Source: Phycisphaerales bacterium
Lineage (GTDB): Bacteria; Planctomycetota; Phycisphaerae; Phycisphaerales; UBA1924
Direction of reading: 5' to 3'
Assembly (NCBI GenBank): GCA_028289195.1
Contig: JANQQR010000010.1
Span: forward strand, 42,846-106,845
DNA: 64,000 nt
The notes under the pieces were generated by a model that was not told the DNA's origin, ran no database searches, and saw nothing but the letters and a program-made list of their open reading frames with translations. Both the position numbers and the translations under genes were made by a program. Positions 38,863 to 47,139 of the stretch are shown piece after piece. Each line of letters starts with the position of its first letter. The stretch's first letter is position 1.

Positions 38863-40065
38863 TCAGCAATCGCCCTCGTCCAGGCGCACGATCAGGCGTG
38901 CCAACAGCAGCGCCCGCTCGGTGAGGCTGTCGAGTTCGATCCACTCCTGGTGGGTGTGCAGACCGCCGCCGCGGACCCCGAGCGTATCGATCGTCGGGAG
39001 GCCAGCGTCCTGCAGGTTGTTGCCGTCGCACACGCCGCCGGTCGAGGCGAACGGCAATCGCTGCCCGATCGACTCGGCGACGTCCCTCGCCGCGAGCGCC
39101 AGGCGCTCCGTTTCCAGGATCAAGGGCTTGGCCGGCCTGTTGAACGAGCGCCGGACCGATACGCCGGGCATCGCGCCCTCCCCGGTGGCCAGCGCGTCGA
39201 CACGCGCCCCGAGCTCGTCGCCCAGTTCGGCGCTCGGGTACCGCGCGTTGGCCCACAGCGCCGCGTGATCGGGAACGACATTCGTCGCGATGCCCCCCTG
39301 GACGGGCCCGACGTTCACCGTCACCCCGCGTTCCAGGTCGCTCAGCCTTTCGACCTCGAGGAGCACCCTTGCGAGCCCGTAGACCGCGCTCACACCCTTC
39401 TCGAACTCTCGCCCGGCGTGCGCGCTGCGCCCGTGCGTCTCGATCTTGATCTGGCCGCTTCCCTTGCGCTCGACGGCGAGCGATCCGTCCGGCAGCGCGG
39501 GCTCGAGCGCCAGGCCCCACCGGTGCCTTTGTGCTTCTGCTCGAAGCACGCTGTCGCTGTGATAAGTGCCGGTCTCCTCGTCGCTGTTGAGCGTGAACGT
39601 CCAGGGGATGTCGAGGCCGGCTTCCGCGATGCTCTCGAGCGCGACCATCGCGATGAGGATGCCGCCTTTCATATCGACGACGCCCGGGCCAACGGCGGTC
39701 TTCCCGTCCGGCGCGATCGACATCTCCCGGAACGAACCCTCCGGCGAGAACACCGTGTCGAGGTGCCCCGCGATCATCACCCGGGGTTCGGCCGGCTCGT
39801 CCTTGCGGCACACGACTGTCGGGGGCGGCTCGGCGCTCACCCCGCCTTCGATCAGCCACTCGGGCTTGGGCTCCCCCGCGTGCTCGATCGCGTCCGCGCC
39901 GATGGCGCGCAGACGGTCAACCACCACGCCCCGGTACTCGTCGAGCCCGGGTGTGTGGTTCTTGCCCGTCGGGATCGCGACATGGCGCTCGAGGTCTTCG
40001 ACCATCTCCTGGCGGCGCCCGTCGATGATCGCCCGCAGATTCTGTGTCAATGCGTCGTCGCTCAC
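38863..40065 (-). CDS. M20 family metallopeptidase (carboxypeptidase G2-like)
   Basis: A 400-residue zinc peptidase. Motifs are AGHLDTVF (first metal His and Asp), GPGVVDMKGG (bridging Asp) and NSDEETG (catalytic Glu). Later residues GGVCDGNN and LHTHQEW complete the metal site. The closest pattern is glutamate carboxypeptidase/CPG2. The GTG at 40065 is preferred to an ATG at 40095: it overlaps the stop of the upstream acetyltransferase as GTGA and has GGAG seven bases before it. No signal peptide is evident. The substrate is unknown. Confidence 0.82.
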   Translation of the reverse strand: MSDDALTQNLRAIIDGRRQEMVEDLERHVAIPTGKNHTPGLDEYRGVVVDRLRAIGADAIEHAGEPKPEWLIEGGVSAEPPPTVVCRKDEPAEPRVMIAGHLDTVFSPEGSFREMSIAPDGKTAVGPGVVDMKGGILIAMVALESIAEAGLDIPWTFTLNSDEETGTYHSDSVLRAEAQRHRWGLALEPALPDGSLAVERKGSGQIKIETHGRSAHAGREFEKGVSAVYGLARVLLEVERLSDLERGVTVNVGPVQGGIATNVVPDHAALWANARYPSAELGDELGARVDALATGEGAMPGVSVRRSFNRPAKPLILETERLALAARDVAESIGQRLPFASTGGVCDGNNLQDAGLPTIDTLGVRGGGLHTHQEWIELDSLTERALLLARLIVRLDEGDC

Positions 40066-40640
40066 GCCCGCCCCGCTCCGGCGCCGTCGCCCCACTCGTC
40101 ACGGAGGATGCCCGCGACATTGGTGTCGAGCATCTTCCCGTTCTTGAATTTGCTCTGGCGGAGCGTTCCCTCGGCGATGAACCCGGCCTTCTCCATCACG
40201 CGCCACGACGCGGGGTTGCCCCCGTACCAGCAGGCCTGCACGCGGTGCATGCCGAGGTCTTCGAAGGCGTGCCGGATCATCTCGCGGCTCGCCTCGGTGG
40301 CGTAGCCCCGGCCCCAGTGCGCCAGGGCGACGAGGTATCCGAGCTCCGCGTAGCGATCCTCCTCATGCAGATCCATGCCCACAGACCCGATCACCTCGCC
40401 AGAATCGGCGAGCTCCATCGCGAAAACCGTCGCCTCGCCCTTGCTCATCCGCTCGATCTGACGAGCGATGAACTGCTCGGCGTGCTCGCGCGTGTACGGG
40501 TGGGCGATCGAGTTCGTGAACTCGGCGATCTCCTTGTCGGCGCAGACACGGACGACGGCGTCGGCGTCCGCCTCGTTGAAGCGACGCAGAACCAGACGCT
40601 CGGTGCGCAGTTCGAGAGATGTCGCGACTTCGATCGCCAT
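40062..40640 (-). CDS. GNAT family N-acetyltransferase (RimJ/RimL-like)
   Basis: A 192-residue acetyltransferase with ATG at 40640. LRTERLVLRRFNEADADAVV at the start and the acetyl-CoA loop segment GYLVALAHWGRGYATEASRE (residues about 110-130), followed by NPASWRVMEKAGF, fit the RimJ/RimL or Acetyltransf_3 group, which modify ribosomal proteins or small amines. The gene is translationally coupled to the M20 peptidase by a 4-base overlap, so the two may act on the same compound. The substrate cannot be deduced. Confidence 0.8.
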   Translation of the reverse strand: MAIEVATSLELRTERLVLRRFNEADADAVVRVCADKEIAEFTNSIAHPYTREHAEQFIARQIERMSKGEATVFAMELADSGEVIGSVGMDLHEEDRYAELGYLVALAHWGRGYATEASREMIRHAFEDLGMHRVQACWYGGNPASWRVMEKAGFIAEGTLRQSKFKNGKMLDTNVAGILRDEWGDGAGAGRA

Positions 40641-40680
40641 CGGGGCGGGCGATCCTAACACCCCCGGCGCGGGAGCGTCC

Positions 40681-41529
40681 TCAATCAGGCCACTCACCCT
40701 CGAACACGCTCGCGGCGGGCCCGCTGAGAATCGCGTGGCCGCCCGCGCGCAACTCGACGCCGAGCGTTCCGCCCCGAACACCGATCTGGATCCGCCGACC
40801 CAGCATCCCCCGTCGGACCCCCTCGGCGCACACGGCGCAGGCTCCCGAACCGCACGCCATGGTCTCGCCAGCGCCCCGCTCCCAGGATCGCATCGCCAGT
40901 TCCGGCGTGCCGGCGCCGCTCACGACGTGCAGATTGATCCGATCGGGGAACACCGCATCGTGCTCGACCCGCGGGCCCGTGCGCGCAAGCGGGAACCCTT
41001 CGACCGAATCGTCCACGAACGCGACCGCGTGCGGGTTCCCGATCCAGACGAGCCCGACTTCGAGACCTTCCATTGTCAGCAGGCCCTCTGATGACACTCG
41101 CGCCGCATCGGCCCGCGCCCCGACAGCCTCGGCGCCGAACGATGGCGACCCCAGGTCGACGCTCGCGCGTTGAACGATGCCATCGGACCCGGCCTCTGCT
41201 TCCATGCGCACGATCCGGTCGGAGATCTCGACACTGATCGCGTGCGCATCCGAGGCGTAGCCCCGCTCGACGAGCAGCTTGGCGGCGCAGCGGGCGCCGT
41301 TGCCGCACATGCCCCCGTCCGACCCGTCGGCGTTCAGGATCCGCATGCGGGCGCCGTTGTGCTCCGAAACGGACAGCACGATCACCCCGTCCGCCCCAAC
41401 CCCGGAGTGCCGATCGCACATCGCTCGAGTCAGAGCCGGGAGATCGTCGCGCTCGGCGAGAGCCGGATCGGCCAGCGCGTCCAGGAACAGGTAGTCGTTC
41501 CCGCATCCGTGCATCTTGACGAAGCGCAC
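40681..41529 (-). CDS. dapF: Diaminopimelate epimerase
   Basis: A 282-residue cytoplasmic enzyme that converts LL- to meso-diaminopimelate for lysine and peptidoglycan synthesis. The two catalytic cysteines are C75 (GGMCGNGARC) and C226 (ETMACGSGAC). The N-terminal KMHGCGNDY and RHSGVGADG are also diagnostic. It begins 4 bases after the stop of the M48 protease gene, suggesting one transcript. The length is normal. The presence of dapF implies diaminopimelate-containing peptidoglycan. Confidence 0.93.
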   Translation of the reverse strand: MRFVKMHGCGNDYLFLDALADPALAERDDLPALTRAMCDRHSGVGADGVIVLSVSEHNGARMRILNADGSDGGMCGNGARCAAKLLVERGYASDAHAISVEISDRIVRMEAEAGSDGIVQRASVDLGSPSFGAEAVGARADAARVSSEGLLTMEGLEVGLVWIGNPHAVAFVDDSVEGFPLARTGPRVEHDAVFPDRINLHVVSGAGTPELAMRSWERGAGETMACGSGACAVCAEGVRRGMLGRRIQIGVRGGTLGVELRAGGHAILSGPAASVFEGEWPD

Positions 41530-41532
41530 CTG

Positions 41533-43017
41533 TCAGCCTCCGTTGGGCAGCGGCATGAAGATCCCGAAGAGAAGCATCGACACAAACGCGACCAACGCCG
41601 CGATCTTCACGCGACCGACGACCCGGTCGATCGGCAGTCGCTCGAGCGGCACCCCGACCAGCTCCGCGAGGCGGCGCTGGCGCGAGCGGATGCTGCCGTG
41701 GCGCCATGTGAATCGCTCCGGCGGGATCGCGTTGTAGGCGGCGACACCGGCCAGCGCCCCGCTCATCGCCTGCACCGATTCGGGACTGATCGTCGACGAC
41801 TTGTTCGAACCCTCGTTCGCGCGCGTCAGTCCGCTGAGGTGCTGGGCCGCGAATGCATCGGCCTGCTGCTCGAACCGGCGCGAGACCCAGCCGAAGACGA
41901 GCAGACCCGCGATCGCGGCAAAGACGATCGGACCCAGCGCGAGCACGAGCGGCCACGGGCCGGTGCCCGCCGGCTCGTAGCCCAGCCAGTAGGCGACCCA
42001 CGCGAGGCCCCACGCCGCCAGCAGCCAGGAACCACCGACGAAACCGAGCATCGAGACCATGAGCCAAGGCAGATGCCTCCGACGTGCGTGCGCGACCTCG
42101 TGCGCCATCACCGCCTCGACCTCGGTCTGCCCGAGGCGCTCGAGCAAGGTCTCGGTGAGCAGGATGTAGCGGAATCGCGACAGCACCCCGACGACGGCAC
42201 CGTTCAAGAGCGCAGAATTCGTGCGCCACACCAGAAGGTCCCGGCAGCGCACCCCCTGCACCTCGCACAGGCGGAGCAGACGCGTGCGCATGGGGCCGTC
42301 GCCCATGGGCTCCAGCGTCCACAGGTAGCGCAGGCTCAGCGGCATGAACACGAGCACTCCCAGCACACCCACGAGGTGGCTGGCCAGGAGCGAGAGTTCG
42401 CCCATCGGCGTCGCGAGCCAGGACCAGTCGTCGGCCTTGCGGAGTGCGATGAAGTCCACGAATTCCGTCCACGAGATAATCGCCAGCACGGGGATGACGA
42501 CAAGCAGGAGATCGTGGCGGATGTGCTCGCTGACGTACTGGCGGACAGTCAGCAGTGGCGGGGTCGGGTGCCCGTTGTCGAGCGCCCGCACCAGCGCCGC
42601 TTCATGCAGGCGCCGATCGATCGGAGCCAGCGCGCACCAGCCGGCGACGAACACCGCCATCGGGGGAATCAGCACCGCCAGCTCATCGACCAGCACGAGG
42701 TTGCCGCCGAGCCACCCGCGGACGACCTCGAGCCAACCCAGGAGCAGGACGCTCGACGCGTGCGTCAGCGTCGAGGCGATGCGTCCGTACGACGCCGCAC
42801 GCTCGGCGAGCGCTGCGGCACGCACGTCGCCGTACCGATCGAGGCGGGCGCCGGCACGCTCGGCGATGATCGCCACGCCCCCCGCGATCACCACGTGCAT
42901 CCCCAGAACGATCGCCGCGATGGCCCAGTCGGGCCAGCCCGGCCGCACAGGCAGACCGATCAGCCCGTCGCTGATAAGGGTCGACGCGACGAGGAAGATG
43001 ACGAGGATCTGGACCAC
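41533..43017 (-). CDS. Multi-pass membrane M48 metalloprotease (HtpX/Ste24-like)
   Basis: A 494-residue integral membrane protease. The zinc motif is H306-E307-x-x-H310 (MAHEVAHARRRH), with the third ligand E383 in RRFEQQADAFA. About eight hydrophobic segments are visible (for example 32-51, 85-100, 112-130, 170-190, 208-230, 318-347, 355-378 and 470-490). Members degrade misfolded membrane proteins or process surface proteins. It is followed by dapF and preceded, 9 bases away, by a lipoprotein gene, so these three are probably cotranscribed. Confidence 0.82.
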   Translation of the reverse strand: MVQILVIFLVASTLISDGLIGLPVRPGWPDWAIAAIVLGMHVVIAGGVAIIAERAGARLDRYGDVRAAALAERAASYGRIASTLTHASSVLLLGWLEVVRGWLGGNLVLVDELAVLIPPMAVFVAGWCALAPIDRRLHEAALVRALDNGHPTPPLLTVRQYVSEHIRHDLLLVVIPVLAIISWTEFVDFIALRKADDWSWLATPMGELSLLASHLVGVLGVLVFMPLSLRYLWTLEPMGDGPMRTRLLRLCEVQGVRCRDLLVWRTNSALLNGAVVGVLSRFRYILLTETLLERLGQTEVEAVMAHEVAHARRRHLPWLMVSMLGFVGGSWLLAAWGLAWVAYWLGYEPAGTGPWPLVLALGPIVFAAIAGLLVFGWVSRRFEQQADAFAAQHLSGLTRANEGSNKSSTISPESVQAMSGALAGVAAYNAIPPERFTWRHGSIRSRQRRLAELVGVPLERLPIDRVVGRVKIAALVAFVSMLLFGIFMPLPNGG

Positions 43018-43026
43018 GCGACAACT

Positions 43027-44517
43027 CTACGGAGCGGGGCGCTCGATGGCTCCAAGATCGATCACGGCGCCGTTGGGTTGGAAGTAATCCGCGTTGATGC
43101 GGTCCTCGTTGATCGACGTGAAGACGATGCAATTCCGCCCGAAGCGCTCCGCGTATGCCACGTCGTCGCGGCTCGGCCCCGCGTACTGGCGATTGGACCA
43201 CCGGTTCACGTGGAAGTGGTAGTGGAAGATCGACTCGGTGCTGGCCTCGATCATCTCGCTCGGCGCGACGAACCGCCGGTCACCGAAGCGCTGCGTGGCC
43301 CGAGGCTCGAAGCCGCGTGAGCGCAGATCTCCCGAGGGCGATGCCTCGATGAGGCCGCCGTGCTCGGACGAGGTGTCACCGTGGTCGCGGTCGGCCTGGG
43401 CGAACACCGCCTCGACGACCTCCGGCTGGGCGAGCGCCTCGATCGCGATCCGGATGGCCAGCAGATCCGCCCAGACGAGCTTGTCCTCCCAGCCGCGGAT
43501 GGACTCCGCCGCGCCGCCTCGGTTCCCGGCGCCCGACTCCCGCAGGAAGCGTTGCACCCCCCGCTGCTCCTCCCTGATCATCGTGACGAGCTGCTCGCCT
43601 GATGCCTCCACCCAGGCGGAGCGATGCTCCGAAGCCCACGCGAGACTCCCGGCGTGACGCAGTTCGAAGCCGCGCCGCGACTCATCGGAGAGTTCTCCGA
43701 GAGCGCTCGTCGTCCGAGTCCAGAACGCTCCATGCTCCGGCCGACGCAGCGCGACGACCCAGTCGACCTGCTCTGACGTCTGGGGAACGACACCGAGGTC
43801 TCGCGCGGCACTGATCAGGGCCCTCACGACCGGGTCGTCTTCGTTGCTCTCGGCCGAAGCCAGGAGCTCGCGTGTCCGCTCGGCCCCGGCGTCTATCCGC
43901 TGCAGGAGCGACCACGCGTCGCGCCGGTCGCGCTCCCTCGCCGGCTCTCCGAGCGGGTCGGCGACGCGACCCATGAACGCGTCGAACACGACGTCGGTCG
44001 GCCCGACGTCCGGGTGCAGCGCAATCAGGGCCGCACGCTCCGGTCGGTTCTCGTCGGTCGGCTGCTTCACCGGCCTCGACCACGACATGACGAGCGGCAG
44101 CGTCAGTTCGTCCCAGCCGCGCACACCGGACTCTTCGCTGATGAGTTCGATCATCTGCCAGTGCGTCTCCGTCGGCAGCATGAAGCCGAGCATCGAACGC
44201 GTGTCCGCCTCGTTGGGCACGTCGGCGAGCAGTGCGCGGACGGCCTCGACGCGGATCTCCCAGTACAGCGATCGCTTCCAGGCCACCGATTTCAGCGTCT
44301 CGCGCACGGAATCCCGCTGCGCGGCATCCTCCCCCGCGAGATCCCACGAGGCGCGGATCGCCCGCACGCGCGTGCTGGTCTTCGCTTCATCGTTGCCGAT
44401 GTCGGCGATCGACGGGGGCGCGGCGCCGGACGAGGCACAGCCCGCCGCACCCGCCGCTCCGAGGACGCACACCCAAGCCACCATGCGCCCCCGCATCCCT
44501 GCGCGTCGTCGTTCCAT
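43027..44517 (-). CDS. Lipoprotein of unknown function with a possible JAB-like end
   Basis: A 496-residue lipoprotein; the lipobox GAAGC places the lipidated cysteine at residue 27. The body is helical and repeat-like, with no domain I recognise. Near the C-terminus HYHFHVNRW, followed by [12 protein letters not shown] and [16 protein letters not shown], loosely resembles the His-x-His...Ser-x-x-Asp metal centre of JAB/JAMM-fold proteins, although the His-to-Asp spacing is longer than standard. The start has a TAGACT element six bases upstream and no Shine-Dalgarno, so the message may be leaderless. The gene precedes the M48 protease. Confidence 0.65.
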   Translation of the reverse strand: MERRRAGMRGRMVAWVCVLGAAGAAGCASSGAAPPSIADIGNDEAKTSTRVRAIRASWDLAGEDAAQRDSVRETLKSVAWKRSLYWEIRVEAVRALLADVPNEADTRSMLGFMLPTETHWQMIELISEESGVRGWDELTLPLVMSWSRPVKQPTDENRPERAALIALHPDVGPTDVVFDAFMGRVADPLGEPARERDRRDAWSLLQRIDAGAERTRELLASAESNEDDPVVRALISAARDLGVVPQTSEQVDWVVALRRPEHGAFWTRTTSALGELSDESRRGFELRHAGSLAWASEHRSAWVEASGEQLVTMIREEQRGVQRFLRESGAGNRGGAAESIRGWEDKLVWADLLAIRIAIEALAQPEVVEAVFAQADRDHGDTSSEHGGLIEASPSGDLRSRGFEPRATQRFGDRRFVAPSEMIEASTESIFHYHFHVNRWSNRQYAGPSRDDVAYAERFGRNCIVFTSINEDRINADYFQPNGAVIDLGAIERPAP

Positions 44518-44523
44518 GCCCCG

Positions 44524-44529
44524 AGTCTA
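44524..44529 (-). promoter_or_regulatory. Candidate -10 of a leaderless lipoprotein message
   Basis: TAGACT on the minus strand, 6 bases before the ATG at 44517. Confidence 0.45.
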
Positions 44530-44574
44530 ATGCGCCTGCGCACCGGGCGGTTGGCCAGCCCCCGGGGGCGCGAC

Positions 44575-44580
44575 TACCAT
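44575..44580 (+). promoter_or_regulatory. Candidate -10 of a near-leaderless NifU-like gene
   Basis: TACCAT, 8 bases before the ATG at 44589; no Shine-Dalgarno is visible. Confidence 0.4.
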
Positions 44581-44588
44581 TGCGCCGC

Positions 44589-44858
44589 ATGGCTACCCAC
44601 CTCCAACAAGCGGCGGCAGATCAGTCCGGCGACGTCTCCGAGCGAGTGTCGCGCATCATCGATCGGATCCGGCCCGCCGTGCAGTCAGACGGTGGTGATC
44701 TCGAATTCGTTGACGTCACCGAGGAGGGCGTGGTCCGCATCCGCCTGCACGGCGCTTGCGTCGGGTGCCCTTCCAGCACCATGACGCTCAAGCTCGGGGT
44801 CGAGCGGAACCTCAAGGACTACGTCCCCGAGGTCACCGGCGTCGAAGCGATCGAATAG
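44589..44858 (+). CDS. NifU C-terminal-domain protein (Fe-S scaffold)
   Basis: An 89-residue cytoplasmic protein that is essentially one NifU C-terminal (Nfu) domain. GGDLEFVDV and C57-V-G-C60-P-S-S are the family motif; the two cysteines bind a shared [4Fe-4S] cluster between two subunits for delivery to target enzymes. The ATG at 44589 gives the expected short N-terminus. It is divergent from the lipoprotein gene, with both candidate -10 elements inside the 71 bp gap. Confidence 0.88.
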   Translation: MATHLQQAAADQSGDVSERVSRIIDRIRPAVQSDGGDLEFVDVTEEGVVRIRLHGACVGCPSSTMTLKLGVERNLKDYVPEVTGVEAIE

Positions 44859-44937
44859 GCCAACGCGCCAGGATCGTGTAAAGCCCGCAAACTGCTGGGA
44901 TTCCCCAACTTAGCACTCACCAATCTGAGAGTGGGTC

Positions 44938-44967
44938 TTTACATTCCACCACAAGAGGTGGTATCCT
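44938..44967 (+). promoter_or_regulatory. Promoter of csrA with a symmetric spacer
   Basis: TTTACA (44938-44943), 18 bp, TATCCT (44962-44967). The spacer contains the inverted repeat CCACC (44946-44950) and GGTGG (44957-44961), which ends where the -10 begins; a repressor site is plausible. Confidence 0.55.
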
Positions 44968-45021
44968 GCCGTCTCCAGTGGGTCCGGACCTGTCCCCGGG
45001 TGAAAGGGCAGGAGGTGTTCC

Positions 45022-45237
45022 ATGCTGGTCATCACCAGACGAGAAGGCGAAGAAGTCGTCATCGGCGACCCCGCGAACCCGCTCGGTGTCATCCGGATCG
45101 CGGGTATCAAGGGTGATCGCGTCCGCGTCGCGATGGAGTTCCCGCGTGAGGTCGCGGTGCACCGTCGTGAAGTCGCCGATCAGATCCTCGCCGAAGAGCC
45201 GCAGATTGCCGGGAAGATCGGCGGGGCTGCGAGCTAA
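45022..45237 (+). CDS. csrA: Carbon storage regulator CsrA
   Basis: A 71-residue RNA-binding dimer that represses or activates translation by binding GGA motifs in leaders. MLVITRREGEEVVIGD at the start and VRVAMEFPREVAVHRREV in the second half match CsrA throughout, including the conserved Arg near residue 45. The leader has a strong AGGAGG site 7 bases before the ATG and a GGTCCGGACC palindrome upstream, so autoregulation is possible. Its stop overlaps the end of the convergent rsmA gene by 4 bases. Confidence 0.93.
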   Translation: MLVITRREGEEVVIGDPANPLGVIRIAGIKGDRVRVAMEFPREVAVHRREVADQILAEEPQIAGKIGGAAS

Positions 45238-46124
45238 CCAGACGGTCCTTCTCGCTCACCCATGCGTTCTGAGCCGGGGTGTGCCTGCGCCGCAACCGAT
45301 CGCGCTAGAGCGATGATCTGCTCGACCCGAAGGTCTTCGGGGCGGACGGTCCGGTCGAGCCCAAGTGAGGCATCCAATTCGAATCCCTGATCGCCCAGGA
45401 TCCCGCCGAGCTGCTTGCGCCGGCGCGTGAACAGCATCCGGCAGCACCGGATGAGCCCCGCGAGATCGTGAGCCAGCGGTGCATCGAGCGGCTCGATCGC
45501 CACCATCTCGCTGTCGACCTTCGGACGGGGCCAGAAACACTCGGGCCCAAGCCTCGCGACCTGGCGGACCGAGCACATCGCCTGCACGACGACACCGAGT
45601 TCCCCGAAGTCTCTTGACCCAGGCGCAGCCCGCAGGCGCTGGGCGACCTCTCGCTGGATCGTGACGTACTGCCCCAGGCAGCGCGTCGGATCCGCGCCCG
45701 CGCTCCGAACCGCCATCATCACCATGAGAGGGCTGGCGGCGCCGTAGGGCAGGTTGGCCACCAGGCGGAAGCCCCGGCCCTCCAGTGCCGCCTCGATCTC
45801 AGCGTTGAGCGAGGTCTTCCGCGTGAGGCAGTCCCCCTCGATAAGCGTGAACCCGGGTGTTCCCCCCAGTCGCTCGCGCAGGAGGTCAGCGAGACCGTGA
45901 TCGAGCTCGCACGCGACGACGTGCGCGCCGCGTTCGAGGAGCGTCTCGGTCAGCACCCCCGTGCCGGGACCCACCTCGAGCACGAGGTCGCCGGCACCGA
46001 CCCCCGACGTGTCGACGAGTTTCGTGAGCAGATTCTGATCGACGAGGAAGTTCTGCCCGAGCGACTTGTTGGGTCGCAGCCCCCGCTCTTCCAGCAGGCG
46101 CCTGATGTCACCGAGCGACTGCAC
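45234..46124 (-). CDS. rsmA: 16S rRNA dimethyladenosine transferase
   Basis: A 296-residue methyltransferase (also called KsgA) that dimethylates two adjacent adenines near the 3' end of 16S rRNA. KSLGQNFLVD is the family opening; the SAM motif is LEVGPGTG, and the catalytic NLPYG is at about residue 145. The C-terminal region with FTRRRKQLGG is also typical. The start lies four bases after the stop of the HAD phosphatase gene, so they are cotranscribed. It converges with csrA. Confidence 0.92.
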   Translation of the reverse strand: MQSLGDIRRLLEERGLRPNKSLGQNFLVDQNLLTKLVDTSGVGAGDLVLEVGPGTGVLTETLLERGAHVVACELDHGLADLLRERLGGTPGFTLIEGDCLTRKTSLNAEIEAALEGRGFRLVANLPYGAASPLMVMMAVRSAGADPTRCLGQYVTIQREVAQRLRAAPGSRDFGELGVVVQAMCSVRQVARLGPECFWPRPKVDSEMVAIEPLDAPLAHDLAGLIRCCRMLFTRRRKQLGGILGDQGFELDASLGLDRTVRPEDLRVEQIIALARSVAAQAHPGSERMGEREGPSG

Positions 46125-46128
46125 GGAC

Positions 46129-47052
46129 CTACCACTCGCCGCGCAGGATTTTGTCGATCGCGTGCGCGACGCCGTCTTCTGCGTTGCTGAGGGTTTCGAG
46201 CTGCGCAGCCTCCTTCGCCTTGGGGACCGCGTTGGCCATGGCGATCCCCAGGCCGGCGCCCTCGAGCATCGCGACGTCGTTCACCTCGTCGCCGATCGCG
46301 CACACGCGCTCCCTCGGGATCCCCTGCTCCATCGCGAGCATGTGGATTGCGGTCCACTTGTTCACCTGGCGATCGAACACCTCCAGGAGGTGGATCGATT
46401 CGTCCTTCACGCCGTGCGGCCCGTCGTTCGTCGACCCGGCCACCGCCGCGAAGTGCTGGGTGAGCGTCTCGTGCCCGAACTTCTGGTGCACGGAATCCGC
46501 GAGCGTCTTCATCACCTCCGCCGTTGCCGCGAAACCGACCCGCACGCTGTGCTCGGGGTGGGGATCGCGGGACACGTGATCGATGAACTTCACCTCGACG
46601 TCCATCACCTCGAACCACCACTGCGACGGCGGCTCGATCGGGCCCGAGTCGACCACGAGGTAGTCGAACCCGGCGGCCTCCCGATCCTTGAGGATCAGCG
46701 GCGCACGCTGGTTCTCCGCGAAGTGGTCGCACAGACGCGAGACGAGCTTGTCATCCATGGCCCAGCGGTGGATCGTCTTTCCCGACGCAACGTCGCACAC
46801 CATCGCGCCGCCGGCGCACACCATCGGAGCGACGTCGCGCCCCGACGCCGGGAGGTGCGCGCCGATCGCTTCGATTGCCGTCGTCGATTCGACCATCGCG
46901 CGCCCGGTGCAGATGACAACCTCGATGCCGGCGTCCCTCGCGCGCGCGACCGCGTCGGCGGTCGCGGGGGTCACCTTCCCGTCCGGGCCGAAGAGCGTGC
47001 CGTCGAGATCGAGCGCGAGCAGGTCGTAATTAGCGGTGCTGACCGGTGGCAT
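46129..47052 (-). CDS. HAD-superfamily hydrolase, Cof type
   Basis: A 307-residue phosphatase of the Cof/IIB group. Motif I is ALDLDGTLFGPDG (nucleophile Asp), motif II ICTGR, and motif IV GDEVNDVAMLEGAGLGIAMANA; a lysine in VNKWTA is the likely motif III. The middle (residues about 100-210) is the cap domain, larger than in minimal members. Cof enzymes act on sugar or nucleotide phosphates; the substrate is not predictable. It heads the pair with rsmA. A TACCGT element lies 7 bases before the ATG, and no Shine-Dalgarno is visible. Confidence 0.85.
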   Translation of the reverse strand: MPPVSTANYDLLALDLDGTLFGPDGKVTPATADAVARARDAGIEVVICTGRAMVESTTAIEAIGAHLPASGRDVAPMVCAGGAMVCDVASGKTIHRWAMDDKLVSRLCDHFAENQRAPLILKDREAAGFDYLVVDSGPIEPPSQWWFEVMDVEVKFIDHVSRDPHPEHSVRVGFAATAEVMKTLADSVHQKFGHETLTQHFAAVAGSTNDGPHGVKDESIHLLEVFDRQVNKWTAIHMLAMEQGIPRERVCAIGDEVNDVAMLEGAGLGIAMANAVPKAKEAAQLETLSNAEDGVAHAIDKILRGEW

Positions 47053-47059
47053 GGCCCCA

Positions 47060-47065
47060 ACGGTA
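47060..47065 (-). promoter_or_regulatory. Candidate -10 of a near-leaderless HAD phosphatase gene
   Basis: TACCGT on the minus strand, 7 bases before the ATG at 47052. Confidence 0.4.
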
Positions 47066-47084
47066 GCACGCGCGCTGCCCCGCC

Positions 47085-47113
47085 TCGACTCCCTCCCGTC
47101 CCGCGGGTAGTCT
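47085..47113 (+). promoter_or_regulatory. Promoter of the phosphotransferase-like gene
   Basis: TCGACT (47085-47090), 17 bp, TAGTCT (47108-47113). Confidence 0.5.
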
Positions 47114-47139
47114 GTGGCTCAGGTGGAAGGAGGCGCCGA

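Noticed and set aside
46066..47139. N-terminal extension of the phosphotransferase-like gene over the rsmA and HAD genes
   Set aside because: The extension is antisense to two solid genes. A GTG at 47140 with AAGGAGG and a promoter just upstream defines the real start.
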